Shown in pieces: positions 41,035 to 48,815 of a stretch of 64,000 nucleotides of DNA. The DNA comes from Comamonas flocculans (GTDB taxonomy: Bacteria > Pseudomonadota > Gammaproteobacteria > Burkholderiales > Burkholderiaceae_C). The notes below the pieces were generated by a model that made no database searches, had not been told where the DNA came from, and saw only the letters and a program-made list of their open reading frames with translations. Position 1 is the first letter of the stretch. Every line of letters begins with the position of its first letter. Location: contig NZ_CP042344.1 in assembly GCF_007954405.1 (NCBI RefSeq), positions 248,001 to 312,000 on the forward strand, read 5' to 3'. A program made the position numbers and the translations under genes.

Positions 41035-41098
41035 TTCGAATCCCCCCGCCAACACCGATCTGCCTTTTTGGCCAAGGCGCCTGAGCGCGCAACGGCCG

Positions 41099-41227
41099 TT
41101 ACCTGATGGCGATTCGCAATTCTGGCTGTTCACCCTGTACGACAAGGACGAAATGGCTGACCTGAGCCCCGACGAGAAAAAGGTGCTCAAGAACATGCTG
41201 AAAACCGAACTGGAGGCACGTCGATGA
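41099..41227 (+). pseudogene. C-terminal remnant of a RelE-type toxin
   Basis: The last 42 or so residues are recognisable: DSQFWLFTLYDKDEMADLSP, then DEKKVLKNMLKTELEARR. This is the tail of the RelE/HigB-like toxins that precede MKKRNLF-type antitoxins. No upstream catalytic part exists; the frame is open back to 41033 but unrelated. The stop overlaps the antitoxin ATG (ATGA). Confidence 0.7.
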
Positions 41228-41398
41228 AAAAACGGAACCTGTTTGCAGAGCTGACCGAAGGCTTCGAGGCCCTTTCGGGCGAGCGCCAAGGCAAGCAAAC
41301 GCTACGCACGCACGAGGTCCAGGTGAAGGCCGCGCCCGATGTCACAGCTGAATCGCCCCGGTTTCCGAGGAGGCTCAAATCTTTGAGAGGATTGAGCC

Positions 41399-41719
41399 AT
41401 GAACAATGCAACGAAGTTTTCCGCAGAGGTGCGCGAACGCGCAGTGCGGATGGTGCAGGAGGGACGGGGCGAGTATCCCTCCCTGTGGAAGGCCGTGGCG
41501 GCGATTGCCCCCAAGATCGGCTGCACGCCCACAACCTTGCTGAGCTGGGTCAAGCGCGCCCAGGTTGATGGCGGGCAGCGGCCCGGCGTCACCACGCACG
41601 AGCGCGATGAGATCAAGGCGCTGCAGCGTGAGGTCAAGGAGTTGCGGCGCGCCAACGAAATACTGCGCCTTGCCAGTGCTTTTTTCGCCCAGGCGGAGCT
41701 CGACCGCAAATTCAAGTGA
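41399..41719 (+). CDS. IS3-family transposase OrfA
   Basis: 106 residues: an HTH ([34 protein letters not shown]) followed by a leucine-zipper helix ([20 protein letters not shown]) used for multimerisation with OrfB. It ends at TGA overlapping the orfB GTG. Confidence 0.93.
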   Translation: MNNATKFSAEVRERAVRMVQEGRGEYPSLWKAVAAIAPKIGCTPTTLLSWVKRAQVDGGQRPGVTTHERDEIKALQREVKELRRANEILRLASAFFAQAELDRKFK

Positions 41720-42639
41720 ACGCGTTCATCGACAGGCACCGCGAAGTGCATGGGGTCGAGCCGATCTGCAGGACGTTGCAGGTCGCCCCGTCGGCGTACT
41801 GGCGTCACGCTGCTTGTCAGCGCGATCCTGAACTGCGTAGCGAGCGAGCCAAACGCGATGAGGTGCTGGCCGTAGAGATTGAGCGTGTGTACAACGCCAA
41901 CTGGCAGGTCTATGGCGTGCGCAAGCTCTGGCACCAGTTGCAGCGTGAGGGTATTGCCGTGGCTCGCTGTACCGTGGCTCGGCTGATGAAGCACCTGGGC
42001 ATCGAAGGCGCACGCCGTGGCAGGCGCGTGCGCACCACTATGGCCGATGCCGCCCAGCCGTGCCCGCTCGATCGGGTCAATCGCAACTTCACCGCCGAGC
42101 GACCCAACCAGCTATGGGTGGTCGACTTCACGTACGTGTCCACCTGGCAGGGATGGCTGTACGTGGCCTTCGTCACCGACGTCTTTGCCCGCCGTATCGT
42201 GGGCTGGCAGACAAGCACGTGCATGAACACCGATTTCGTGCTGGACGCCCTGGAGCAGGCATTGCACGCGCGTCAGCCGGACAAGGGCGCGCTCACGCAT
42301 CACGGGGACAGAGGCTCACAGTATCTGTCCTGGCGCTACAGCGAGCGCCTGGTCGACGCTGGCGTTGCCGCCTCGGTGGGCTCCGTGGGTGACGCCTACG
42401 ACAACGCCTTGGCCGAGACGATCAATGGCCTGTACAAGACCGAGGTGATCAAGCGACTGGGGCCGTGGAGATCTCGTGAGCAACTGGAGCTGGCCACACT
42501 GCGCTGGGTCCACTGGTTCAACACCGAACGACTGCTTGAACCCATCGGTAACATTCCACCAGTAGAAGCTGAAGCAAAATACTTCAGTAACTTGGCAATC
42601 AAACACGCTTCGGAAGAGGCGGCCACTTTAACCACGTAG
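41716..42639 (+). CDS. IS3-family transposase OrfB (DDE integrase core)
   Basis: 307 residues. The catalytic triad is visible: Asp in [16 protein letters not shown], Asp in [15 protein letters not shown], and Glu in [18 protein letters not shown]. An HTH_21 segment ([20 protein letters not shown]) precedes it. The GTG start at 41716 overlaps orfA by 4 bases; in IS3 elements the active OrfAB is usually made by -1 frameshifting in this overlap. Confidence 0.94.
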   Translation: MNAFIDRHREVHGVEPICRTLQVAPSAYWRHAACQRDPELRSERAKRDEVLAVEIERVYNANWQVYGVRKLWHQLQREGIAVARCTVARLMKHLGIEGARRGRRVRTTMADAAQPCPLDRVNRNFTAERPNQLWVVDFTYVSTWQGWLYVAFVTDVFARRIVGWQTSTCMNTDFVLDALEQALHARQPDKGALTHHGDRGSQYLSWRYSERLVDAGVAASVGSVGDAYDNALAETINGLYKTEVIKRLGPWRSREQLELATLRWVHWFNTERLLEPIGNIPPVEAEAKYFSNLAIKHASEEAATLTT

Positions 42640-42858
42640 CCTCCTCGAAACCTGGGGCGATTCACAGCCGCCGAGTTGCTTGCGCTGCGTGAGCGCCTGC
42701 ACTTGTCGCGCCCCGTATTCGCAAGCTACCTGCGCACCAATCCCCGCACCCTGGAGAACTGGGAGCAAGGCCGGGCCAAACCCAACGCTCAGGCAGCGCT
42801 GCTGATCCGGTTGGTCGAGAAGTTTCCCGATACCGTGCAGCGGCTGGCGCTTGTCTGA

Positions 42859-43150
42859 ACGACACCACGGCCCAAAGTGCCAGCGCATCGTCCGGTAAAA
42901 CCGATCCAAGCGAAAGAGTTCGCAGCCTTGATCGGCGTCCGCCGCGCCGTTACCCCGTGGGGCAGGAAATCCGACAAACGAGCAAGGCTGGTGCGGGCAT
43001 AAGCCGCCGTCGTGGTCGCAACCTTCGCCCCCATCTTCGACCTGCTCTGAGTTTCCGAATTCAAAGGGCACTCAAGCCAAGCACCCTGCACTGTCCGTAG
43101 CTTGTCTGCAGATCACTCACGGTGGCTGGTCGAATTAGCGTTCAAGCATT
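42859..43150. other. Intergenic stretch between split antitoxin and XRE module
   Basis: About 290 bases downstream of the split antitoxin. The minus strand has a long open frame (42628-43071) with no recognisable motif. I see no RNA gene or IS end. It may be decayed accessory DNA. Confidence 0.4.
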
Positions 43151-43176
43151 AATATGTCAAATATTTTTGACATATT
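43151..43176 (+). promoter_or_regulatory. Operator palindrome of the XRE antitoxin
   Basis: AATATGTCAAA-TATT-TTTGACATATT, an 11-bp perfect inverted repeat ending 14 bases before the start codon at 43191. Likely self-repression site; the embedded TTGACA and TATT boxes suggest it overlaps the promoter. Confidence 0.7.
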
Positions 43177-43190
43177 CCCATTGCCTGACC

Positions 43191-43682
43191 ATGAACCTGA
43201 CTGAGATTGGACGTGCCGTGAGCGCCCGACGCGCCAAGCTGGGCCTGACCCAAGCGCAACTGGCACACCTGAGCGGCCTGTCGCGCCAGACCGTGGTGGG
43301 GCTTGAAAACGGCACCTTGAGCGATCTAGGCATCAACCGCGTGGGACAGATCATGGCAGTGCTGGGGCTCGATAGCTCCAAACCGGACACGCAGGCACGA
43401 CGCAAAAAACGCGGCTTGTGGATGGCGGCCAAGACGGCGAGCGTCAGCTATGCACATGAGCTTGCCCCCGAGGTACTGGAGCAGGCGCTGGCCAGTGGCG
43501 ATGTGCCGCCTTCGTTCGCCCCACACCTGACCCATCTGCTGGATGAGGCCCCCGTGCCCACCGTCGTGATGGCGGTAGAGGAGGCAGCTGCGCATGCGCA
43601 TCTGCCGCCTCGGCAGGTCTGGCGCAACGTCGCAAAACTCGCGCGGTCGCTGTCCGTTCACCGTCGGGCGCTGTGGGCATGA
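43191..43682 (+). CDS. XRE-type antitoxin/regulator of an AbiEii-like module
   Basis: 163 residues. The N-terminal HTH reads LTEIGRAVSARRAKLGLTQA, LAHLSGLSRQTVVGLENGT. The C-terminal region is helical and possibly toxin-binding (APEVLEQALASGDVPPSFAP). It is intact. The ATGA overlap with the following nucleotidyltransferase-type toxin gene marks it as the antitoxin of that pair. Confidence 0.8.
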   Translation: MNLTEIGRAVSARRAKLGLTQAQLAHLSGLSRQTVVGLENGTLSDLGINRVGQIMAVLGLDSSKPDTQARRKKRGLWMAAKTASVSYAHELAPEVLEQALASGDVPPSFAPHLTHLLDEAPVPTVVMAVEEAAAHAHLPPRQVWRNVAKLARSLSVHRRALWA

Positions 43683-43990
43683 ACGCCAATGTGCTGCCCA
43701 GCGGCGCTTGGGAAAGCCTGTTCCCACGTGCCTTGGCCTTGATCGACGAGATCAGCAAGTACGGCGGCATGGCAGACCCGTTCTGGACCTTGGGCGGTGG
43801 AACCGTGTTGATGTTCCGCTACCGCCACCGGATGAGCAAGGACATCGACATCTTCGTGCCCGATCCGCAATACTTGGGTTTTGTCACCCCACGGCTGAGC
43901 GATACGGCGGCGGATATGACCGAGGACTACACCGAACAGCCAGGCATGTTCGTCAAGCTCCTGTTCGAAGAGGGCGAGGTGACAGTTTGT
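43679..43990 (+). pseudogene. C-terminally truncated AbiEii/AbiGii-type toxin
   Basis: About 100 residues of a nucleotidyltransferase-like toxin: FWTLGGGTVLMFRYRHRMSK is followed by DIDIFV, that is the GG-T and DxD motifs of the fold. Homology stops near LFEEGEVTV; from about 43990 the sequence belongs to a different gene fragment. The core catalytic motifs survive but the helical C-terminal domain is lost. Confidence 0.72.
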
Positions 43991-44028
43991 GGCAACGTAA
44001 GCAAGCCCCGCCCGGCATCGAGGCCTCG

Positions 44029-44301
44029 ATGGCAACCGCCCCTCACCGCATCCTGCACATCACCCGCAAGCTGCCCCCCTTGGTTGGCGGCATGGAGCGC
44101 CTGAACTGGCATATTGCCGACGAACTCTCGCGTTCCGCGCAAGTGCACCTGATCGGCCCGCAAGGCAGCGCCGCCTTGCGCCCCGCCGCCGTGCCGGTGA
44201 CGGAGGTGCCGCTGCGGCCCCTGCCCCGCTTTCTGCCGCGCGGGCTGGACCTGCGAGGCCATCGCGGCCGACCAGGGCCTGTAGCGCACCGGCGTGTTTG
44301 A
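44029..44301 (+). pseudogene. N-terminal fragment of a family 4 glycosyltransferase
   Basis: MATAPHRILHITRKLPPLVG, GMERLNWHIADELSRSAQVH and LIGPQGSAALRPA are the N-terminal Rossmann part of GT4 glycosyltransferases, including the GG loop that follows the first strand. After about 75 residues the homology ends at 44255 and IS630-like sequence follows. The catalytic C-terminal domain is missing. Confidence 0.65.
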
Positions 44302-44470
44302 CATCTGGAGGCGCCATGACGAGGGCGGCGCCAAGACCCTGGCCGACAAGCCCTGCGGACGGCCCGTGGGCGTGCTGCGCGCCCTGAGCGAAGAGCAGGA
44401 GCGCGACATCCGCCGAGTGCTCAGCCTCCGCAAACCGAGGCAGGCCACCAAGCCATCCCACAGACTGAAG
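44288..44470 (+). mobile_element. IS630-type transposase N-terminal fragment
   Basis: Reads TGVFDIWRRHDEGGAKTLAD, KPCGRPVGVLRALSEEQERD, IRRVL. This matches the winged-helix N-terminal region of IS630/Tc1 transposases (W-RR-EGG---L---RGRP-G---L---Q---I). No catalytic domain remains and no ends are visible. Confidence 0.55.
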
Positions 44471-44496
44471 ATGTGCCACGGAATCGTCAAATTGCA

Positions 44497-44562
44497 TAGC
44501 TGTCTGCGCTCACCAGCAAACGATTTCAGATAGGTTTATATTTTAAATCCTTACCAGACAAC
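44497..44562. repeat. Dispersed repeat, long variant
   Basis: CATAGCTGTCTGCGCTCACC, then CAAACGATTTCAGATAGGTT and TATATTTTAAATCC. The second half matches 7255-7291 (TTTCAGATAG-TTT-TAT-TTAAAA-CC), so the two are the same element. Confidence 0.55.
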
Positions 44563-44634
44563 CGCTAACAGCTCACTTTTTTGATTTACGACTTGGGCTG
44601 CAACTCGAACACGCCATCAGCGACCAAGTCGCTC

Positions 44635-44932
44635 TCAGAACGCATCCACCGGCGCATATCCGACCAGCTTGAGGTCTGCATCCAGCAACGCGACCCACTC
44701 TTTCACCTTGCTGCTGGTCAGCGGAGGTAGAGCAGATTTGCCGGCTCGGCGCCCGCGGATTGGGCGGCATCATGCAGGGTCTGTGCGTCTTGCAGGCGGC
44801 GGGCGATCAGCTCCGGCAAGGGCTTGGCGCGTGCCTTGATCGCCGCGCTCTGTGCTTCCCACGGCGTCCACCAGCTGGCGCGCATGGCCGCGGAAATGCC
44901 TGGAAGCCCTGGTTCATGCCTTTTGGCAGCTC
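44635..44932 (-). pseudogene. Remnant of a gene downstream of pilA (pilin accessory-like)
   Basis: Two overlapping minus-strand frames make one plausible C-terminus: WTPWEAQSAAIKARAKPLPE...AGAEPANLLYLR in one frame, and SKVKEWVALLDADLKLVGYA then PVDAF in the other, ending at 44635. One frameshift near 44725 would join them. The shape (basic segment, LLYL..., VALLDxxxxxxVGYxPxD) resembles the ends of type IV pilin accessory proteins (TfpX/TfpZ-like), and the place right after pilA agrees. The N-terminus is absent. Confidence 0.4.
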
Positions 44933-44963
44933 CAAAAAAAAGAGCGCCATTCGGCGCTCTCTT
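44933..44963 (-). terminator. Rho-independent terminator of pilA
   Basis: On the minus strand AGAGCGCC-GAAT-GGCGCTCT followed by eight T residues, 16 bases after the pilA stop. Confidence 0.92.
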
Positions 44964-44978
44964 TAAAATTTAATTTAA

Positions 44979-45488
44979 TTAAATTTTGCAACTCGTAGGA
45001 AGATAACGCGCATCGACCGTAGTAGCATCAGCACCAGCAGCCGTGACGCCGCCAGGAGCCGCAGCCGTCCCACAAATCCAAGAAATATTTCCGGCCGCAT
45101 CAACACCTGGACGAATTGTCAAGACCTTGGTCGCTATTTTTGCGTTAGCCTTGTTCCCATACGTAACGTTCATCGCCCCATTCAGGACAGCAATTTGGCT
45201 AATGTAGTTTCCTTTGTTATCCGTAGCAGCAGAGCCGGCACAAGTAGCACCAGTTGCTCCGCAAAGAGCTTCGGCGTTATCCGCAGGCCAAGTGCCTTTT
45301 GCTGCATAAAAATCAGCAATAGCCGCTTTCATCCCACCGGTCAATGAAGGACCTTCTGCCACTTGGGCACGAATCGTGTAATCCTGATACGCCGGCAACG
45401 CCACCGCAGCCAAGATACCAATGATCGCCACAACGATCATCAATTCGATCAAGGTAAAACCTTGCTGGACTTTCTTCATGGTCTTCAT
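44979..45488 (-). CDS. pilA: Type IV pilin, major subunit
   Basis: 169-residue prepilin. The leader [10 protein letters not shown] is cleaved before [20 protein letters not shown] (Glu5 conserved). The mature protein has two C-terminal cysteines (ISWIC...YLPTSC) forming the disulfide loop. The gene is clearly AT-richer than its neighbours and has a strong terminator, typical of a highly expressed, variable surface gene. The start at 45488 is preceded by GAGGGA; MKKVQQ at 45479 is an alternative. A sigma-54-type promoter lies 71 bases upstream. Confidence 0.93.
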   Translation of the reverse strand: MKTMKKVQQGFTLIELMIVVAIIGILAAVALPAYQDYTIRAQVAEGPSLTGGMKAAIADFYAAKGTWPADNAEALCGATGATCAGSAATDNKGNYISQIAVLNGAMNVTYGNKANAKIATKVLTIRPGVDAAGNISWICGTAAAPGGVTAAGADATTVDARYLPTSCKI

Positions 45489-45558
45489 AAGACTATCCCT
45501 CACAAAAGTTGAAACAGGAGACACTCCGCTGGGTGCGTCGCCGCACGCCCTGTTGGCA

Positions 45559-45574
45559 AGCACTTACCGTGCCA
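45559..45574 (-). promoter_or_regulatory. Sigma-54 promoter of pilA
   Basis: Minus strand TGGCACGGTAAGTGCT fits TGGCACG-N4-TTGCW with one mismatch, with the GG and GC dinucleotides 12 bases apart. RpoN with PilR drives pilA in related bacteria (established for Pseudomonas). Confidence 0.7.
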
Positions 45575-45757
45575 GGCCAAACCAGCCGGCATGCGCATCA
45601 TAGGGCAGGCGCGGGCGGCGGCGATTGGTACAAACGTCAAGTTTTGTACGCCGCGCCGCCGCTTTGTCGCAACAAGGGGGTGTCGCGCCCTCGCGTGTCG
45701 CGAAATTTTGGCGACAATGGGTCTTCCGCCCCGCCTTGGGCTGCCCTGGTCTTGTGC

Positions 45758-46315
45758 ATGCACCCTTCCCTTACCTTCCCCTGCGCGGTCAGCCAGAACA
45801 CGGCCGCGGCGCTGACCGGGCGCAGCGTGCGCACCTGGCAGCGCCGCGTGGAGCAGGGGCTGGTGGAGCGCCTGGGCGAAGGCCGCACGCTGGTGCCCTT
45901 CGATGCGCTGGTGCCAGAGCTGGCGGTGGCCATTGCCCCGGCCGACCTGCCGCTGCTGGCGCGTGCCGACGGGGGCGACGCCACCGCCCAGGCGGAGCTG
46001 GGCGCGCTGCTGGCGCTGGAGGCGCTGGCGGGCGCGGCCGGCACGCACGCGCAGGCAGACAGGGGCCGCAGCGCCGGCGCGGCGGCGGCGCTGTACTTTC
46101 TGCAGGCCGGCGCCGACCAAGGCAGCGCGGACGCGATGCATTGGCTGGCGCTGCTGCATGCGGCGGGGCTGGCTGGCGGGGGCAACGGTCACGAGGGCGA
46201 CGGCGGCAAGGCGCTGGCGCTGATGTGGCTGGCGCGCGCGGCGGCACATGGGCACGTGATTGCGCGGGCGCAGTTGGCGGGCTTGGTGCCGGGAGACGGG
46301 GTGTTGAAGGCGTGA
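45758..46315 (+). CDS. Sel1-repeat-like protein
   Basis: 185 residues. The N-terminus has an HTH-like segment (AVSQNTAAALTGRSVRTWQR, RVEQGLVERLGEGRTLVPFD). Two or three Sel1/TPR-like helical repeats follow (AAAALYFLQAGADQGSADAM, HWLALLHAAG, ALMWLARAAAHGHVIARAQL). A protein-binding or regulatory role is likely; it is divergent from pilA, with which it shares the upstream region. No signal peptide seen. Confidence 0.65.
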   Translation: MHPSLTFPCAVSQNTAAALTGRSVRTWQRRVEQGLVERLGEGRTLVPFDALVPELAVAIAPADLPLLARADGGDATAQAELGALLALEALAGAAGTHAQADRGRSAGAAAALYFLQAGADQGSADAMHWLALLHAAGLAGGGNGHEGDGGKALALMWLARAAAHGHVIARAQLAGLVPGDGVLKA

Positions 46316-46378
46316 TCAGCCCGGCCCGGTGAAATTGAAATGGGCGGTGGCGGGTGGTGGCGCTTGCCCCCACCCCTG

Positions 46379-46399
46379 CCCTCCCCCAAAGGGGGAGGG
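46379..46399. repeat. GC-rich palindrome (CCCTCCCCC type)
   Basis: CCCTCCCCC-AAA-GGGGGAGGG, 9-bp perfect arms. It lies 45 bases before the breakpoint of the truncated higB at 46445. Same type as 56208-56228. Confidence 0.7.
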
Positions 46400-46444
46400 A
46401 GAAGGCCCGGCGGAATTTCGCGGCGGGGGCCTCTTTGCAAGGCG

Positions 46445-46519
46445 GCGCACATCAAATTCGCAGGCACTCATGCCGAGTACGACCGAATTGACGCCCATAC
46501 CGTGGAGATCAAACCATGA
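46445..46519 (+). pseudogene. C-terminal remnant of a HigB-type toxin
   Basis: Only the last 24 residues remain: AHIKFAGTHAEYDRIDAHTV, EIKP. This is the invariant tail of the HigB mRNA interferases that pair with the longer HigA antitoxins. The stop overlaps the antitoxin ATG (ATGA). Confidence 0.72.
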
Positions 46520-46905
46520 GCCAGCACACCTTGCATCCCATTCGCACCGAGGACGATTACCGGGCAGCGTTGAAAACGGCGGAAAGTTTCTTCGATGCCC
46601 CTGATGAATGTGATCCCGCCAGTGAAGAAGGTGCCTGGTTCGAGGCGCTCCTCACCCTCATTGAAGCTTGGGAACGCAAGCACTACCCGCTGAAGCCGCT
46701 GGACCCCGTTGATGCGATCAAATTCCACATGGACCAGGCAGGCCTGACGGTGGCCGACATGGCACCCTGGATCGGCCCGCGCCACCGGGTCTATGAGATT
46801 TTGGGGGGCAAGCGCCCGCTCACGCTGCACATGATTCGCAGGCTTTTGGCGCTGGGCATTCCCGCCCAGACACTGGTGGGCAAGCCGGAGCCTGCGATGG
46901 GTTGA
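46516..46905 (+). CDS. higA: HigA-type antitoxin (long form)
   Basis: 129 residues. A helical N-terminal domain (MSQHTLHPIRTEDDYRAALK, AESFFDAPDECDPASEEGAW) neutralises the toxin. The C-terminal HTH reads AIKFHMDQAGLTVADMAPWI, HRVYEILGGKRPLTLHMIRR. Complete, ending GKPEPAMG; its toxin is reduced to a tail. The last 50 bases recur as fragments at 47641-47690 and 48387-48413. Confidence 0.88.
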   Translation: MSQHTLHPIRTEDDYRAALKTAESFFDAPDECDPASEEGAWFEALLTLIEAWERKHYPLKPLDPVDAIKFHMDQAGLTVADMAPWIGPRHRVYEILGGKRPLTLHMIRRLLALGIPAQTLVGKPEPAMG

Positions 46906-46958
46906 ATGGGCAAGGGCATGCCGACTGCTGCAAGAGCAAACTGCGTGCACCGGATTGT

Positions 46959-46977
46959 TTTACCGAATACCGGTAAA
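46959..46977 (+). promoter_or_regulatory. Probable HigA operator
   Basis: TTTACCG-AATAC-CGGTAAA, a perfect 7-bp inverted repeat ending 22 bases before the higB start. Likely autorepression site of the complete higBA module. Confidence 0.6.
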
Positions 46978-46999
46978 CGTGATAGAGTACTCTCCATTC

Positions 47000-47281
47000 A
47001 TGCCCATTGTTTCCTTCAGGTGCCCAGACACTCAGCGCTTGTTCACCAGCGGCAAGACACGGCGTTTTTCCAGCTTCCAGTCTGTGGCAGAGCGCAAGCT
47101 GGCACAACTGGATGCCGCCGTGACACTGGATTTTTTGCGCAGTCCGCCAGGCAATCGCCTTGAGCTGCTGACGGGCGACCGCCAAGGGCAGCACAGCATC
47201 CGCATCAACGGCCAGTGGCGCGTGTGCTTTGTCTGGACGGACAAAGGGCCCATGAATGTGGAAATCGTCGACTATCACTGA
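47000..47281 (+). CDS. higB: HigB-type mRNA interferase toxin
   Basis: 93 residues, full length. MPIVSFRCPDTQRLFTSGKT, RRFSSFQSVAERKLAQLDAA, SPPGNRLELLTGDRQGQHSI, RINGQWRVCFVW and the end VEIVDYH match the short HigB/GraT family. The reverse-fold RelE catalytic residues (Arg, His of GQHSIRIN) are present. This intact copy is the yardstick for the truncated ones at 28057 and 52400. The start ATG 47000 fits the family; the frame is open upstream. Confidence 0.92.
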   Translation: MPIVSFRCPDTQRLFTSGKTRRFSSFQSVAERKLAQLDAAVTLDFLRSPPGNRLELLTGDRQGQHSIRINGQWRVCFVWTDKGPMNVEIVDYH

Positions 47282-47306
47282 CGACAACGCCAGCCAGGAG
47301 AAAGAC

Positions 47307-47615
47307 ATGGTCAAAAACGGCATGCGCCCCATCCACCCGGGCGAAATATTGCGTGAGGACTACCTCAAACCTCTGCAGCTCAGCGCCAATGCGCTGGCCG
47401 GGCAACTGCACGTACCTGCATCGCGCATCAACGACATCGTGCTGGGGCGCCGGGGCATTACCGCCGATACGGCCTTGCGCCTGTGCCGCTTTTTTGGGGG
47501 TGACGCACGGTCATGGCTCAATCTGCAAACGGCTTACGATTTGCGCGTGGCCGAGCTTGACGGGGCAGTGCAACAGGCCGTGCAGACGGTGCACCCCATG
47601 CTGCATCCGACCTGA
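47307..47615 (+). CDS. higA: HigA-type antitoxin
   Basis: 102 residues: RPIHPGEILREDYLKPLQLS, the HTH ANALAGQLHVPASRINDIVL, GRRGITADTALRLCRFFGGD, and SWLNLQTAYDL. The AGGAG and ATG at 47307 follow the toxin stop by 25 bases. With higB it forms an apparently functional HigBA module. Confidence 0.92.
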   Translation: MVKNGMRPIHPGEILREDYLKPLQLSANALAGQLHVPASRINDIVLGRRGITADTALRLCRFFGGDARSWLNLQTAYDLRVAELDGAVQQAVQTVHPMLHPT

Positions 47616-47621
47616 ATATCG

Positions 47622-47681
47622 TTGATGCCAGGCATTCGCCCGCAGGCACTGGCAGGCAAGCCGAAGCCTGCGATGGGTTGA
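47622..47681 (+). pseudogene. Tail fragment of a HigA antitoxin
   Basis: The 19 codons LMPGIRPQALAGKPKPAMG plus stop match the C-terminus of the long HigA at 46516-46905 (GIPAQTLVGKPEPAMG), including the non-coding bases that follow (GAATGGGCAAG). It is a duplicated gene end with nothing before it. Confidence 0.65.
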
Positions 47682-47782
47682 ATGGGCAAGAAAGGGTGCG
47701 TGAGCAGTTGGCGGGGTTGATGCCGAGGGGGAACGCCAGACAACACGGCCGACAGGCAGCAGCAGGCCAACGCGAACTTCGG

Positions 47783-48202
47783 CTATCGCACCTCGGCCAG
47801 CAGGTTGGGGTGCTTGTCCAGCAAGCGCATCAGCAGCACGGTGGACTTGTGTGGCTGGGTCTTGCCGCGTTCATATTCGCTGAAAGCCGATACACCGCCG
47901 CCAAACAGACGTCCCGCCTCGGCTTGCGACAAGCCCAGTTTTTTGCGCGCGGCGCGCAGCGCCAGGGCTTGCCGTTGCCTGGCCTCCTGGCCAGCGGCCT
48001 CCACGGCCGCGCTCATGCGGGCGGCGCTGTCGCCCTGCAAGTCGTATTCGATTTCGCCGCAGGCCGGGCAATGCCAGCCAGTGACGCCCTTCACGGAATA
48101 GGGCACGCCCATGATCTCGCCATGCACGTCCTTGGTGGTGTGCACCAGGGCCGTGCCGTCGTCGCATTGCAGGCAGTACCGGTTCTTTGCGTCGGGGGTC
48201 AT
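47783..48202 (-). CDS. mqsA: MqsA-type antitoxin
   Basis: 139 residues. A zinc-finger N-terminal domain (YCLQCDDG and WHCPACGEIEYD, four Cys) and a C-terminal HTH (ARKKLGLSQAEAGRLFGGGV, SAFSEYERGKTQPHKSTVLL, LMRLLDKHPNLL). Matches MqsA, which binds MqsR and represses stress genes. Intact; its toxin just upstream is shortened. The start follows the mqsR stop by one base. Confidence 0.88.
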   Translation of the reverse strand: MTPDAKNRYCLQCDDGTALVHTTKDVHGEIMGVPYSVKGVTGWHCPACGEIEYDLQGDSAARMSAAVEAAGQEARQRQALALRAARKKLGLSQAEAGRLFGGGVSAFSEYERGKTQPHKSTVLLMRLLDKHPNLLAEVR

Positions 48203-48203
48203 G

Positions 48204-48350
48204 TCAAAGCTCCTTGAACTGGAGCACCACCGCGCCATCCGCGCGAAAGGTGACTTTGATGTAGGCCATGCAGCCATTGGGACAAGGTGCGTGGTACACG
48301 TCTTGCCACAGGGTATGGTCGGCATGGGTCGTCATGCTTTTGTAGAACAT
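48204..48350 (-). pseudogene. mqsR: N-terminally truncated MqsR toxin
   Basis: MFYKSMTTHADHTLWQDVYH, then AYIKVTFRADGAVVLQFKEL aligns with the second half of E. coli MqsR (DFYKSMTTYSDHTIWQDVY...FKEK). About 50 N-terminal residues are gone; a few more matching codons (QTLAVVLGLERR) extend to about 48386, where the sequence switches to the HigA-tail motif. The catalytic Tyr/Lys region is largely kept but the fold cannot be complete. Confidence 0.75.
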
Positions 48351-48429
48351 GCGCCGCTCCAAACCAAGCACTACGGCCAATGTCTGCGCCTGCAATGGGC
48401 TGAATGGGCAAGAGAAGGTGCAATTTCCT

Positions 48430-48750
48430 TCAAAGCACCGCTTCCAGCCCCTTGCGCTCGATGATGTCCAGCAATTTTTGCGACGGTCCGCTGGGGCGCT
48501 TGTCGCCCACTTCCCATTTGCGGACGGTGGACGTGCTGGTGTTCAATACGCTGGCCAGCACGGCCTGGCTCAGGCGCAGCCGTTCACGCAGCGCCTTGAC
48601 CTTGGCGGCATCGTAGTCTTGCACCGGCTTCAGACACAGCACGTCGTACTTCTGCATCTTGCGCTTGTCGATGAAGCCCAGACGGTACAGATCGTGTGCG
48701 CCTTCATGCACGGCTTCCATGATGCGGCTCTTGGCCTTGGGTGTGGTCAT
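48430..48750 (-). CDS. HTH antitoxin (NadS/HigA2-like)
   Basis: 106 residues. The C-terminal XRE helix-turn-helix reads AKVKALRERLRLSQAVLASV, LNTSTSTVRKWEVGDKRPSG, PSQKLLDIIERKGLEAVL. The N-terminal helices (HEGAHDLYRLGFIDKRKMQK) contact the toxin. It follows its toxin on the minus strand with 65 bases between, the common toxin-first order. Confidence 0.85.
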   Translation of the reverse strand: MTTPKAKSRIMEAVHEGAHDLYRLGFIDKRKMQKYDVLCLKPVQDYDAAKVKALRERLRLSQAVLASVLNTSTSTVRKWEVGDKRPSGPSQKLLDIIERKGLEAVL

Positions 48751-48815
48751 TGGCAGATCTCCTGCAAAGTGCCGCCAGCAGCGGCGTCATCCAATTGCGC
48801 GTCCATGCGCTCCAA

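Larger units (their letters stand above)
41349..42664 (+). mobile_element. Complete IS3-family element
   Basis: 1316 bp with terminal inverted repeats (TGAATCGCCCC...GGTTTC...GAGGAGGCT on both ends, with a few mismatches). Flanked by direct repeats CAGC at 41345-41348 and 42665-42668, the 4-bp target duplication. It contains overlapping orfA and orfB with all DDE residues. The intact ends and genes indicate a recent insertion. Probably IS51/IS407-like; the exact subgroup needs an ISfinder comparison. Confidence 0.92.
41224..42858 (+). pseudogene. HTH antitoxin gene split by an IS element
   Basis: N-part 41224-41348 (MKKRNLFAELTEGFEALSGE...) and C-part 42665-42858 (ELLALRERLHLSRPVFASYL, RTNPRTLENWEQGR). 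Removing 41349-42664 and one copy of the CAGC target duplication joins them in frame as ...DVTAAELLAL... and restores a 104-residue NadS/HigA-like XRE antitoxin (315 bases, no stop). The insertion separates the N-terminal tail from the HTH. A shorter HTH protein starting inside the C-part cannot be excluded. Confidence 0.88.

Noticed and set aside
42628..43071. Minus-strand gene between the split antitoxin and the XRE gene
   Set aside because: It overlaps the C-terminal half of the antitoxin on the other strand, and its translation has no recognisable motif or clear start signal.
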